Notes under the pieces: generated by a model
What the model saw: only the letters and a program-made list of their open reading frames with translations
Told to the model about the DNA's origin: nothing
Databases searched by the model: none
Made by a program: the position numbers and the translations under genes
Part shown: positions 1 to 9,069 of the stretch, one piece after another
Layout: the number at the start of each line of letters is the position of its first letter
Position numbering within the stretch: the stretch's first letter is position 1
Source of the DNA: DATNPX01 sp036702975
Lineage (GTDB): Bacteria > Cyanobacteriota > Vampirovibrionia > Obscuribacterales > Obscuribacteraceae
Reading direction: 5' to 3'
Length of the DNA stretch: 64,000 nucleotides
Assembly: GCA_036702975.1 (NCBI GenBank)
Contig: DATNPX010000053.1
Coordinates: 1-64,000 of the forward strand

Positions 1-124
1 CGTCGTTAAGGACGAGATGAACTCGCTCGTTGTCGTATGGCTTTTCCGGGTGATAACTTTTGCCGAAGCTGGCAATTGCGGGGTCAATTTCCACTGCGTC
101 GATGTGCTCTGCTCCAGCACGAAC
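1..124. repeat. Left arm of a 124-bp exact inverted repeat at the window edge
   Basis: Bases 1-124 are the exact reverse complement of bases 384-507: base 1 pairs with 507 and base 124 with 384, and identity stops at base 125. The right arm is ordinary coding sequence of the methyltransferase domain, while the left arm makes no sense as protein. A perfect copy ending abruptly at the sequence edge is what a fold-back chimera or contig-end assembly error looks like, so this arm is probably not genomic. A real inverted duplication cannot be excluded from sequence alone. Confidence 0.9.
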
Positions 125-125
125 G

Positions 126-1547
126 CCGCTGGATGCCATTCACCCGCGCATATACTCGCCATACCAATCAATTGATGTATATGATGCACAACACGGCTGG
201 GGAGGCATACGGGCCTCAGGATATTATTATCAGAAAGCTTATGACCTTACAAAACCGTCATTCGAAGCCTACCCTGACCTGCGCAAAGTGGCGGCATATT
301 ACGATCTTCCCTACAAGCTGAAACCGCATCCCAAAAATGTTTTGATTCTCGGTGCCGGATGTGGTAACGACGTAGCAGCGGCAGTTCGTGCTGGAGCAGA
401 GCACATCGACGCAGTGGAAATTGACCCCGCAATTGCCAGCTTCGGCAAAAGTTATCACCCGGAAAAGCCATACGACAACGAGCGAGTTCATCTCGTCCTT
501 AACGACGGACGGGCATTTCTGCGGCGAACACAATCAAAATATGATGTCGTCGTCTTCGCATTGATTGACTCGCATGCGCTTTCGAGTTCAGCTTCGGCAT
601 TACGGGTAGACTCGTACATCTACACGATTCAATGTTTCAAGGAAGCGAAAGAGAAGTTGAATGAGGGTGGCATTCTTTCACTTTCATTTGTAGGTGTCGT
701 TCCTGACTTACAAAAGAAAGTCTTCGGCATGTTGAAGACGGTCTTCGATGGGAAGGAGCCACTGGCATTGCAGACTGACTATGATTCGTCGACAAGCTTC
801 TTCGAATCGCCAACGGGCGCTCCGCCGATTCCCGAAGACGTAGCATCCGACACAAACCTGAAGGTGAGAAACGAACTTGCTGAATACGTCGGACAATTCG
901 AATCATCAACCGATGATTGGCCGTTCTTCTACATGCCTCATCGGAAATTCCCATTCTCATATCTGCCACTGATGGGGCTTGTCCTGGCTTTAGCGATCTG
1001 GTTACAAAGCTCACTGAAGAAATCAAAGTTCAGCGCTGCAAATCTGCCCTATTTCTGGCTGGGAGCAGGTTTCATGCTGGTCGAAACGAAAGCAATTACT
1101 GAACTGGGTTTACAATTCGGGAACACCTGGCTGGTCACTGCCATCGTGGTCGGTGCAGTTATTTCAATGGCGTTCTTATCTAATCTTCTGGTAGCTAAGG
1201 TTTCGTTCAACAATATTATTCTTCCTGGTGTTCTGTTGATAGCTGCCCTCGTCTTCAGCGCCCTCGTTTCACGCCACATAATCACAGGTTTCGAAAGCAG
1301 TCCCTGGCTAATGACGGCAGTTTTAACGTGTCCAATCGCATTTTCAGGAATTCTTTTCTCGACGCTAATCAGCAAAACAAAAGACATTGCAGGCGCTATG
1401 GCGCTGAATATACTCGGCGCACTATTCGGTGGAATACTGGAATATAACGCCATGTATTTCGGTTATGCAGCTCTCTATTTAATCGCGATCGGGATTTATG
1501 TAATCGCAATCGTCAATGTGTTCATGGCTAAAGAACGAGCCTTTTAA
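126..1547 (+). CDS. Spermidine-synthase-like SAM-dependent methyltransferase/aminopropyltransferase with C-terminal membrane domain, 5' truncated
   Basis: The readable protein has a class I Rossmann domain with the nucleotide-binding loop VLILGAGCGNDV followed by the acidic VEIDP motif and a YDVVVFALID strand, as in the spermidine/spermine synthase superfamily. About six hydrophobic segments follow in the C-terminal ~200 residues. An in-frame ATG at base 60 exists only inside the inverted-repeat artefact, so the real gene starts upstream and has lost its N-terminus, which probably held more membrane segments. The gene at 17794 is a complete relative (828 aa) with membrane segments on both sides of the same domain. 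No polyamine gene is adjacent, so the substrate is unknown. It converges with the kinase gene that ends at 1555. Confidence 0.75.
   Translation, partial: PLDAIHPRIYSPYQSIDVYDAQHGWGGIRASGYYYQKAYDLTKPSFEAYPDLRKVAAYYDLPYKLKPHPKNVLILGAGCGNDVAAAVRAGAEHIDAVEIDPAIASFGKSYHPEKPYDNERVHLVLNDGRAFLRRTQSKYDVVVFALIDSHALSSSASALRVDSYIYTIQCFKEAKEKLNEGGILSLSFVGVVPDLQKKVFGMLKTVFDGKEPLALQTDYDSSTSFFESPTGAPPIPEDVASDTNLKVRNELAEYVGQFESSTDDWPFFYMPHRKFPFSYLPLMGLVLALAIWLQSSLKKSKFSAANLPYFWLGAGFMLVETKAITELGLQFGNTWLVTAIVVGAVISMAFLSNLLVAKVSFNNIILPGVLLIAALVFSALVSRHIITGFESSPWLMTAVLTCPIAFSGILFSTLISKTKDIAGAMALNILGALFGGILEYNAMYFGYAALYLIAIGIYVIAIVNVFMAKERAF
384..507. repeat. Right arm of the 124-bp inverted repeat (genuine coding sequence)
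   Basis: This is the partner of bases 1-124. It lies inside the SAM-binding domain of the first gene and encodes the stretch containing the acidic VEIDP motif, so this copy is the authentic one. The two arms are separated by 259 bases. Confidence 0.9.
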
Positions 1548-1554
1548 GTTACTC

Positions 1555-2988
1555 TCAACTAAGCTGCAAACACTTCGAGCGCAATTCCTGAATCCTCAGT
1601 TTTGCAGACTCGGCTGACTCGATTCTATCTGTCAGTTCCATGGCGGTAAGATCCGCGACAAATTTATCGACATCTTCCGAGATCGATTCGACAAGCTTGC
1701 GAGGATGTGTGACAGACAGCGGTACAGGCTCCTGAGCCGTGAGCAGGAAACTCAGGGTACATCCCAGAGCATAAAGGTCACTTTGACTGCTGGCGTGCCC
1801 TCTGAACTGCTCTGGCGCAATAAATGATTGTTTGCCTACAAGCGTCCCCGTCGCATTGCCCAGGAATTCGTTAGCCGCACCGAAATCAATCATCACCAGG
1901 GCGCCATCGTTATCCAACACAAGGTTGTCTGGAGTGACGTCACGATGAATGATAGGCGGTTCCTGTGCATGCAAATAGCATAATATATCAACGACTTCCT
2001 CGGCCCACTTCAAAACTCTCTCTTCGCGCTGAGGACCATTCTGTTTGACGAATTGGCTGAGGTCTTGCCCACTGCGATATTCAATCAACAGATACTGCCT
2101 AGATTTTTCCACAAAGCAATCCATCACTTTTACGATGGATGGATGATCGATTTTCATCAACAAACGAGCTTCGCGTTCGAACAATTCGGTTGCCTTGAGT
2201 TTCAGTTGTTCCTCGCTGTCTTGTGGAACCACCGATTCCTTCAGCACCACCAGGTCTCTTTCGTTGTATTGACACAGATAAACCGCCGACAAACCGCCGA
2301 AAGAAAGTTGACTGACGACCTTCAATCTTCCGTTCTGCAAAATTTGCCCCGGTTCGAGCGGCACATAAGCAGTCGCCGTGAAACGGCGCGATAGTTCATC
2401 ATCCCACATCGCGGTGTAGCTGGGGAGTAGCTTCTCATCGGATTTCTTTTGCAACTCGTCTTGCAGATACTCCAATTCTGGTGTTCGCTTGCAGTTGATC
2501 GCCCAGACATTAAGAGCTACCAGAAACTGCTCTAACTCCTCTGGCTCAAAGCATTTCACGTCTAGATACATTGGAAAGCCGTCAGTGGTGTGGATAACAA
2601 TTTCGCGCTTTTGGTCCGAGTCAACCAGTTGAGCTGAACTAATAGCGACCCAGGAAAAATTGCGCCGCAGCCCAAATGTGCTGCCCAGAAAGAACGGGAG
2701 CTCGATACCATTTTTACTCAATATAATTCTATTGTCGGACAAATTCAAAACGCTCTTGACGCCAATCAAAACAATCAAGAGCATCCCCATGATCACGCCG
2801 CCAACCTGCATTCCCATGGCGGCGAACAATGGCAAAACGTTGTTTGGATACATTATGCCTATCACAAGGAAATAGAGCAAAATGCCAGGGATGACAATTC
2901 CCCACACAGGAAGCAACAGAACAACCACGCCCAGAGCCATCTTCGCTGGACGACTCTTGTATCTCACGGTTATTTCCAGATCAGCCAT
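1555..2988 (-). CDS. Membrane-anchored Ser/Thr protein kinase (477 aa)
   Basis: The N-terminus has two hydrophobic segments (about residues 17-46 and 52-78), then a linker region, then a Hanks-type kinase domain from about residue 220 to the end. Visible catalytic features are a degenerate glycine loop (GGLSAV, 231-236), Lys250 in VVLKE, HRD at 348-350 with Asn355, DFG at 368-370 and APEQ at 391-394. All key catalytic residues are present, so it should be active. The start has a GAGGT Shine-Dalgarno seven bases upstream and overlaps the end of the upstream kinase gene by 8 bases, so the two are probably translated together. The kinase domain faces the cytoplasm by inference. No PASTA or other sensor repeats are present. 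Confidence 0.88.
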   Translation of the reverse strand: MADLEITVRYKSRPAKMALGVVVLLLPVWGIVIPGILLYFLVIGIMYPNNVLPLFAAMGMQVGGVIMGMLLIVLIGVKSVLNLSDNRIILSKNGIELPFFLGSTFGLRRNFSWVAISSAQLVDSDQKREIVIHTTDGFPMYLDVKCFEPEELEQFLVALNVWAINCKRTPELEYLQDELQKKSDEKLLPSYTAMWDDELSRRFTATAYVPLEPGQILQNGRLKVVSQLSFGGLSAVYLCQYNERDLVVLKESVVPQDSEEQLKLKATELFEREARLLMKIDHPSIVKVMDCFVEKSRQYLLIEYRSGQDLSQFVKQNGPQREERVLKWAEEVVDILCYLHAQEPPIIHRDVTPDNLVLDNDGALVMIDFGAANEFLGNATGTLVGKQSFIAPEQFRGHASSQSDLYALGCTLSFLLTAQEPVPLSVTHPRKLVESISEDVDKFVADLTAMELTDRIESAESAKLRIQELRSKCLQLS

Positions 2989-5290
2989 GCGAAGACCTCG
3001 ATTTCCAATTGCGTTCTTGACTCGTCTCTTTAATTCGTTCTTTTACTGCACGCAACTCTTCCAAGGGCTCGACGTTCATCAACTTGAGCACATCAGGCTT
3101 GAGAATTGAAACAACGTTGCCTGGCGCTTCAACACCACTTTCCGACAGACTGCACAGTGCTGCACGCGCTTCTTCAGCCGTCTGAAAGCGCTCTTCCGGC
3201 TCAGTGTGCGTCAGCTTTGAGACAATTTCATCGAATTGCAGTGGTACGCTGGCATCAAAGTTGCGTGGATGAGAACATGTAATCGGTTGAGGGTCCTGTC
3301 CAGAGAATAAGAAGTACAGTGTCGCTCCCATCGCATACAGGTCGCTCTGAGGAACAGGCTTGCCTCTAAACTGCTCGGCTGGCAGGTAAGCATGCTTACC
3401 GACAACGGTACTTGTTGTCGTCCACTGCTTCTGCTGGGCGACATTGAAATCAATAAGAACCAATCGTCCAGACGAATCTAAAATCAAATTGTCGGGCGTG
3501 AAATCTCGGTGCACTACAGCTGGTGACAGAGAGTGTAGATATTGAAGAACGTCACACATTTGCAGTGACAGCGAAATAATGTCGGTCAGCGACAGGGGTC
3601 CGCTCTTTTGCACAAGCTGGCGCAATGACATGCCATCAATGTGTTCGAGGACAAGATAGGCACGATGGTCTTCCAAAAAGAAATCAATCAATTTTACAAT
3701 TTGAGGGTGATTTAGCTCTTCCAAAATTCGCGCTTCATTCTCGAATCGTTCAAGAGCTTGCTTTCGCACATTCCTACTGGTGTAAACCGGCAGCACGAAT
3801 TCTTTGAGAACAACTCGAGTATTGGCTGCAGAATCAGAAGCCAGATAAGCAACACCCTGACCACCGGCAGCAAGTTGTCGCTCAACTATGTAGCGTCCAG
3901 ACTTAAGTTTTAGTCCATCATTAAGCGGAGTCAGTCGATTACGGTTCGGAGGCGTAGTCAAAGATTGCAACCATAGCTCGGTGTAACTCTCTCGTTGCGG
4001 CGGCATCAGAGCTCGAATCAAAGCAGGGTCTTGCACCGCATCTGGTGCCATCTCACTCACCGTCTTCAACAAGGTCTCACGAGATACTGCTCCCTTGATA
4101 GATTCGATGTTTAAATAAACGCTCGTCCCATCCTTCATTTTGATTTGCATGCGCCACTTCTCAGGATTGGCGACATCGCCAAATTGATCCAGCTGAAACG
4201 CAATCATATTTTTCCAGGCAATGCTTCTACGAAACAGCGGAATTTTTTGCCATCTGAAATACAACTGCAGACAATCTGCTTTTAAGCGAATTCCGTTGGG
4301 CTGGAATACAAACATGGCCAGAGCAGCAAGAGAAACGAGCATAATTCCAAAACACAGACAGATAAAAAACGGATTCGTCGCTGCGTAGTAATACAGCACT
4401 CCGGCACCTTCCAGACCGCCGATAAAAAGATGCCACGCCAACGAAGCAAAAGCATCAATACCTTTGACGAACGGAGGCACATCGACGAAACGCTCGACGT
4501 GACGCGCGTCAGCTATGAAACCCCAGACGATATCGGGGATTTTCATGATGCAGGGAATTAAAAGCACCGACACCCAGCAATACCAGAAGTATTTTTCGTT
4601 CTCCCCCAGCGATTGTTTGAATTTCGCAAACTGCTCGTGCGGGTTGTAGGGTATGTCGATGAAGGCGGCTTTACCATAAGGCTCAGCGGTTCGCTTGTTT
4701 TGCAACAGCTGCACTTTCTCAGGCTTGTGAAAGCGTTCTCTCAAAGCGACCATATCTTCGAGGTCTTCTGGCTCCACTTCCCACTCACATTTAGGAGACC
4801 ATTTTCTCAGAGCGATTCTAAGATTAACCAATTTGCTCGGCGAAAGCCTTGAGTGGTGAATATCGACATGCTCACGCCCGACCAGAAATCTCAGATAAAT
4901 CTCCTTCTCGTAAGCATCCCAGTGCCATGAGAGCCGATGCACATTCTCGATAGGAACGTGCAGAGCCTTGAGAGGCGGGAACGACGCGGTTGATTTAGAC
5001 AAAACGAGCGTATTGACCAGCAGCGCGGCAGTGCTGACAGTTCCGAGCGCGAAACTGCCGAGGAGCAAATAAATACGCTCATTGACGTCAAAAAAAACTG
5101 GAAAAATGTAAAAACCAAAAAGTCCAAGAAAGAGCCCTGGAATATACACAGCCCAGAGAGGCGCCAGCAAAGCAACCACACGGAGGGCGGTTCGCATCGT
5201 GGCGTTCTGCGTGCTGATTACGACCCGTTCTTTTTTCACGTGGTTCGTCGCCCGTCCGCTTGATCTGAAAAGACTTATTCCATTATGCAT
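2981..5290 (-). CDS. Membrane-anchored Ser/Thr protein kinase with DFN instead of DFG (769 aa)
   Basis: This is a larger paralogue of the downstream kinase, with several hydrophobic segments (about 38-62, 72-95, 236-250, 282-300 and 307-328) before a C-terminal kinase domain (about 465-735). It has a glycine loop AAGGQGVAY, Lys496 in VVLKE, HRDFTPDN from 594 with Asn601, and PAEQ at 637-640 in place of APE. The metal-binding motif reads D-F-N at 614-616: the Asp is kept but the following Gly is replaced, which may restrict activation-loop movement. A more compact start at Met32 (base 5197) is possible. It is the first gene of a two-kinase operon with an 8-base overlap. Confidence 0.87.
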   Translation of the reverse strand: MHNGISLFRSSGRATNHVKKERVVISTQNATMRTALRVVALLAPLWAVYIPGLFLGLFGFYIFPVFFDVNERIYLLLGSFALGTVSTAALLVNTLVLSKSTASFPPLKALHVPIENVHRLSWHWDAYEKEIYLRFLVGREHVDIHHSRLSPSKLVNLRIALRKWSPKCEWEVEPEDLEDMVALRERFHKPEKVQLLQNKRTAEPYGKAAFIDIPYNPHEQFAKFKQSLGENEKYFWYCWVSVLLIPCIMKIPDIVWGFIADARHVERFVDVPPFVKGIDAFASLAWHLFIGGLEGAGVLYYYAATNPFFICLCFGIMLVSLAALAMFVFQPNGIRLKADCLQLYFRWQKIPLFRRSIAWKNMIAFQLDQFGDVANPEKWRMQIKMKDGTSVYLNIESIKGAVSRETLLKTVSEMAPDAVQDPALIRALMPPQRESYTELWLQSLTTPPNRNRLTPLNDGLKLKSGRYIVERQLAAGGQGVAYLASDSAANTRVVLKEFVLPVYTSRNVRKQALERFENEARILEELNHPQIVKLIDFFLEDHRAYLVLEHIDGMSLRQLVQKSGPLSLTDIISLSLQMCDVLQYLHSLSPAVVHRDFTPDNLILDSSGRLVLIDFNVAQQKQWTTTSTVVGKHAYLPAEQFRGKPVPQSDLYAMGATLYFLFSGQDPQPITCSHPRNFDASVPLQFDEIVSKLTHTEPEERFQTAEEARAALCSLSESGVEAPGNVVSILKPDVLKLMNVEPLEELRAVKERIKETSQERNWKSRSSHG

Positions 5291-5486
5291 GGCAACCCGG
5301 ATCTCGCTATAGAGAATACCCTGACAATTTATCTATGAGGAATATGTATGCTGTCGACTCCACTGGACATTTGTCAGGGAAGACTGCAGAAGACATTTGC
5401 CATGAGAAAGCCCGCATCGCTTGCATGCTAAGCTTGCGAGTTTCTACGACTGAATCTAGACTCCACGTCAGGAACCATTCACCTAA

Positions 5487-7091
5487 ATGAAAAGACAAGC
5501 ATCAGCTGCGTTGGCAGCATCTTTATTCCTTTCTACCGTCTTGCTCCCAACGCATGCAAGTGCTGCCATTGCCGAGTCAGGAGTATCTGCTCATACAAAA
5601 GTGCAGAGTGTTGACGCGTCAGAAAATACAATCACAGAAGAACGAGTTCAAACGGCGATTAATGCATTAGAAAAGATGTCTCAGCAAGTGGTAGACAAAA
5701 AGCTCGTACCTGGTCTTGCTGTGGGCGTCGTATACAAAGACAAGCTTGTTTATGCGAAAGGATTCGGCGTTAAGGAAGTTGGCAAATCAGATCCTATCGA
5801 TCCAGATACAGTGTTCCAGCTCGCCTCGGTGTCAAAACCAGTTGCTTCGACCGTTGTGGCGGAACTGGTTGGAGAAGGAAAAATAACCTGGGATTCAAAA
5901 ATAAGTGACCTCGATCCATCGTTCAAAATGTTCGATCCCTGGGTGACAAGTCAGATCACTCTGCGCGACTTCTTCGCCCATCGCAGTGGATTGCCCGACC
6001 ATGCAGGGGACGTGCTGGAAGACCTCGGAGCAGATCGCGCACAGGTGCTTTTCAGCTTGAGATACCAGAAGCCAAGCAGCAGTTTCAGGTCTCATTACGA
6101 GTACACCAATTTTGGTATCACTGAAGGTGCTGTCGCCGCCGGTAAACGTTATGGTCTGACCTGGGAGGAAGCATCAGAGCAAAAACTGTTTCGCCCGCTG
6201 GGAATGAATTCTACAAGCGCGCGCTACTCAGACTTCATCGCACGGGCAAACAAGGCGATGGGTCATACAAAAGAAAACGGACAGTGGGTGCACAAAGAGC
6301 AGCGTCAGCCCGATGCGCAATCACCTGCGGGCGGAGTCAGTTCATCAGTGAATGATATGGCGAAGTGGATGAGACTGCAAATTGGTAAAGGAACGTTCGA
6401 AGGGCGACAGGTCGTCGACGAGAAAGCGCTTACCGAGACGCATCATCCGCACATGCTAACGCAATTCAACCCGTTCAACGGCACTCCTGGATTTTATGGA
6501 CTAGGAATCAATGTCTCTTACGACGAACGTGGACGACTGCGTTTGAACCATTCCGGTGCATTTTCAATGGGTGCTGCTACGTGTGTGACTATGATGCCGG
6601 GCGAAAATATTGGAGTAATAGCCCTCACAAATGGCAGCCCGAGCGGAGTTCCAGAAGCGTTGAATGCATCGTTTATGGACTTCGCTCAAAACGGAGCGCA
6701 ACAACACGACTGGCTTGCAATTTTCCAAAAGGTCTTTCAAAATCCGGCAACACTGGGTGAAGTTGTCGGCACAGATTATTCCAAAGTGCCAGAATCTGCG
6801 ACACCGCAGGCAACAACCTCCGCGTACACTGGAAAGTACCACAGCGATTTCTTCGGTGACCTCCTGGTCAAAGATGTCGACGGAAAAATGGTCATGTTCG
6901 TTGGTCCAAAAAACATGAGTGCTAACCTCAAGCATTACGATAGAGACACTTTTACATACCAACCCGTCGGAGAGAACGCCACAGGGCTGAGTGGCGTAAT
7001 TTTCACTATGGGGCCGGGAGCACACGCATCGGAATTACTCGTCGAACATCTAAACGAGAGCGGCGAGGGCACTTTTAAATTAGTGAAATAA
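5487..7091 (+). CDS. Exported serine beta-lactamase-family hydrolase/D-Ala-D-Ala peptidase-like (534 aa)
   Basis: A signal peptide (residues 1-26, cleaved after HASA) precedes a class C beta-lactamase/transpeptidase-fold domain. The SxxK motif SVSK lies at 114-117 (nucleophile Ser114), the YxN motif YTN at 206-208, and the third motif is HSG at about 355-357 in place of KTG, which is typical of esterase/peptidase members rather than true beta-lactamases. The last ~110 residues form a separate beta-rich domain like the C-terminal domains (DUF3471/lipocalin-like) of this family. It is probably periplasmic; the substrate is unknown. It stands alone, convergent with the small gene ending at 7125. 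Confidence 0.85.
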   Translation: MKRQASAALAASLFLSTVLLPTHASAAIAESGVSAHTKVQSVDASENTITEERVQTAINALEKMSQQVVDKKLVPGLAVGVVYKDKLVYAKGFGVKEVGKSDPIDPDTVFQLASVSKPVASTVVAELVGEGKITWDSKISDLDPSFKMFDPWVTSQITLRDFFAHRSGLPDHAGDVLEDLGADRAQVLFSLRYQKPSSSFRSHYEYTNFGITEGAVAAGKRYGLTWEEASEQKLFRPLGMNSTSARYSDFIARANKAMGHTKENGQWVHKEQRQPDAQSPAGGVSSSVNDMAKWMRLQIGKGTFEGRQVVDEKALTETHHPHMLTQFNPFNGTPGFYGLGINVSYDERGRLRLNHSGAFSMGAATCVTMMPGENIGVIALTNGSPSGVPEALNASFMDFAQNGAQQHDWLAIFQKVFQNPATLGEVVGTDYSKVPESATPQATTSAYTGKYHSDFFGDLLVKDVDGKMVMFVGPKNMSANLKHYDRDTFTYQPVGENATGLSGVIFTMGPGAHASELLVEHLNESGEGTFKLVK

Positions 7092-7124
7092 CAGAGCACT
7101 CTACCAACTGGATTGAATACGCAA

Positions 7125-7553
7125 TCATTCAAATCCAAACGGAACGGCTTGTTTACGCTTGCGATAAATCTGCCTCACCTTTACATACTCAGCCTCGGCC
7201 TCATCGTAGCGTTCTGCGAACTTCAGCATTTGCGCCAGCTTCGTTCGCGTAAATGGATCATCTTCGATTTTTAAAGACTCTTTGTAGAACTCGATTGCCC
7301 TGTTAAATTGAGGCGGGCGCATGAGGTACATTTCCCTGGCTTTGGAAACAAGCTCTCTCGCTCTGGCGTGCTGTGACTCTCTGGTCTCTTTGCCAGACTC
7401 CGACTGCGCGTGAACTCCCGATTCTGCAGGCCGTTGTGACTTTGGCACAGTCGGCTCTGCAGATTGTGACTTCGGTCGAGCCGGCGGAACTGCGCCTGCA
7501 CCAAGTTCAATAAAAAGGAACATCAAGCAAAAAACTACCAGGTGGCGAATCAT
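7125..7553 (-). CDS. Small exported TPR-like protein
   Basis: The chosen ATG (base 7553) starts directly with a signal peptide (MIRHLVVFCLMFLF...GAGA), whereas an alternative GTG 18 bases upstream would place six polar residues in front of it. A Pro/Ser/Gln-rich linker follows, then one or two TPR-like helix pairs in the last ~70 residues (AIEFYKESLKIEDDPF...). It lies 7 bases downstream of the LRR-protein gene and is probably cotranscribed with it. Function is unknown; a periplasmic scaffold role would fit. Confidence 0.6.
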   Translation of the reverse strand: MIRHLVVFCLMFLFIELGAGAVPPARPKSQSAEPTVPKSQRPAESGVHAQSESGKETRESQHARARELVSKAREMYLMRPPQFNRAIEFYKESLKIEDDPFTRTKLAQMLKFAERYDEAEAEYVKVRQIYRKRKQAVPFGFE

Positions 7554-7560
7554 GATTGAG

Positions 7561-8496
7561 TCAATTGGCACTTTTTAAGCTTATCCAGACGTAAGCAGGC
7601 ACTCTGTACAATTTTGGGCCAAAACGTTTTCTGTCGTCGTCTGACAAATCGCAGTTAGAAGTATCGCCATCGAATGCGGCCGTTTTAAAGTTCTTACAGG
7701 CAAGCAAAGTTTTCAGCCCCCTACATGACACACTATCATTTCGATTTAAGTTTACGCACGTAATCTTTGGAATTTTCGCAATATCGACCACGTCGTTGTC
7801 AGTGAGATTGCAGCGTTCAACATTGAGCACGCTGATGTTGCTCCTGGCCAATCCCTTCAGGGCGCCAGGTGCGAATCGATCCCTTTCCAGGTCAAGACAC
7901 ATGAGGTTTTCCATGTCGCACAGAATGCTAAGGTCAGACGCAGTAAGCTGACCGCCATTCTTCGAACTGAGACAGTAGTGAATCATCAACCAACTTATCT
8001 TCGACTCAGCCAAATGTGCCATTGCATGTGGTGGAACATCGCTGGCAAATATCTCGAGCTTTCTCAGTTTCGGCATCTTTGAAATGATTTGCATACAGTC
8101 TTCAGAGATGTTTCCTTCCTCTATCTTAATTACCTCTAGAGGGCAGACTGAAAGAGCTTGCAGATCAGCCGCCGTGAACTCGCAGCGTTTTAGCCATACT
8201 TCGTGTAAGTTCTTGACTGCGAGAATTTTGTGCAAAATTGCAGGTGTTAATTTTCCGTCGGAAACAATGCATGATGGGTAACGAGGATTGTTATTTATAA
8301 TCAAGTTGACCAGATCATCATCACCGCTTAGCGATGGAGCCAATCGCGTTGGCTCAACTACTCTTGTTTGCTTGATTTCATTTACGTGTTCACTCGATCG
8401 ATCTACAATGCGAATCATAAGACCAATGAGAAGAAGTGCCATCAATGCCAGAACACATAGAACGGTAATGGTTGTTTTATCAAATTTCTGAAACAC
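7561..8496 (-). CDS. Membrane-anchored leucine-rich-repeat protein (311 aa)
   Basis: A single N-terminal transmembrane segment (about residues 9-29) is followed by about seven LRR units of 22-27 residues of the cysteine-containing type (for example LKRCEFTAADLQALSVCP and LNVERCNLTDNDVVDIAKIP), ending in a short non-repeat tail. LRR domains of this kind bind proteins. The orientation suggests the LRR domain lies outside the inner membrane. It forms a likely two-gene unit with the small TPR gene downstream. No enzymatic domain is visible. Confidence 0.75.
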   Translation of the reverse strand: MFQKFDKTTITVLCVLALMALLLIGLMIRIVDRSSEHVNEIKQTRVVEPTRLAPSLSGDDDLVNLIINNNPRYPSCIVSDGKLTPAILHKILAVKNLHEVWLKRCEFTAADLQALSVCPLEVIKIEEGNISEDCMQIISKMPKLRKLEIFASDVPPHAMAHLAESKISWLMIHYCLSSKNGGQLTASDLSILCDMENLMCLDLERDRFAPGALKGLARSNISVLNVERCNLTDNDVVDIAKIPKITCVNLNRNDSVSCRGLKTLLACKNFKTAAFDGDTSNCDLSDDDRKRFGPKLYRVPAYVWISLKSAN

Positions 8497-8567
8497 CGTG
8501 ATGGACTCCGGATTGCCTTGAACCGCTCGTTAGTTTACCGCAATGCAACCATCGGAATTGTAGACCG

Positions 8568-8801
8568 CTACATGGCTGAATGTTGATAAACGAACCCTTC
8601 AGCTAACTTCTTGTCGATCATTTCATACATAACTTTTTCAGCATGCTGCTCAGTGTCATTCTGTATTTTCCTGGTAGCGCATTTAGTGCCTTGCATTCCA
8701 AGGCGCCAGTAGACGACGGAGCCTTGAACACACACTTCGAAGACTTTCGCTTTTTTCGACACAGCTAGAAATTTGTGCCAGAGCCCTGTTTGGTAGTGCA
8801 T
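8568..8801 (-). CDS. Small stand-alone WGR-domain-like protein (77 aa)
   Basis: The protein aligns by eye with the WGR domain found in PARP-type and bacterial DNA-associated proteins: a strand KVFEVCVQGSVVYWRLGMQG, where the family has RWGRIGxxGQ, then a C-terminal helix HAEKVMYEMIDKKLAEGFV ending as WGR domains do. Trp and Gly of the signature are kept but shifted (YWRLGMQGT). The domain makes up the whole protein. Known WGR domains bind nucleic acids; whether this one does is unknown. The 268 bases upstream to the next gene (8802-9069) hold no supported gene. Confidence 0.55.
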   Translation of the reverse strand: MHYQTGLWHKFLAVSKKAKVFEVCVQGSVVYWRLGMQGTKCATRKIQNDTEQHAEKVMYEMIDKKLAEGFVYQHSAM

Positions 8802-9069
8802 ATCAAACCATCATGTTTGCGTATCGTTTATTATTTCACATTGCAAGAACGATCAAAGCGACATAACCGCGATGCATACATGGTGCGACCGCGAATAATC
8901 ACCATGACGTTAATGAATTCACGGAATCTACACGAAAAGATGCAATTTATCCTGTATTTTGCTTACTCTGGACTTAAGGCGAGAGCGATGTCCTCAACAT
9001 TGTTTGCTTTAAACCCTGTTAACAAGAGGATATACGGTGTCTCATACTGCGTTAATTTCAGGAATTCAA

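Noticed and set aside
5307..5498. Minus-strand 63-codon frame upstream of the serine hydrolase
   Set aside because: Overlaps the start and 5' region of the exported hydrolase and shows no conserved feature.
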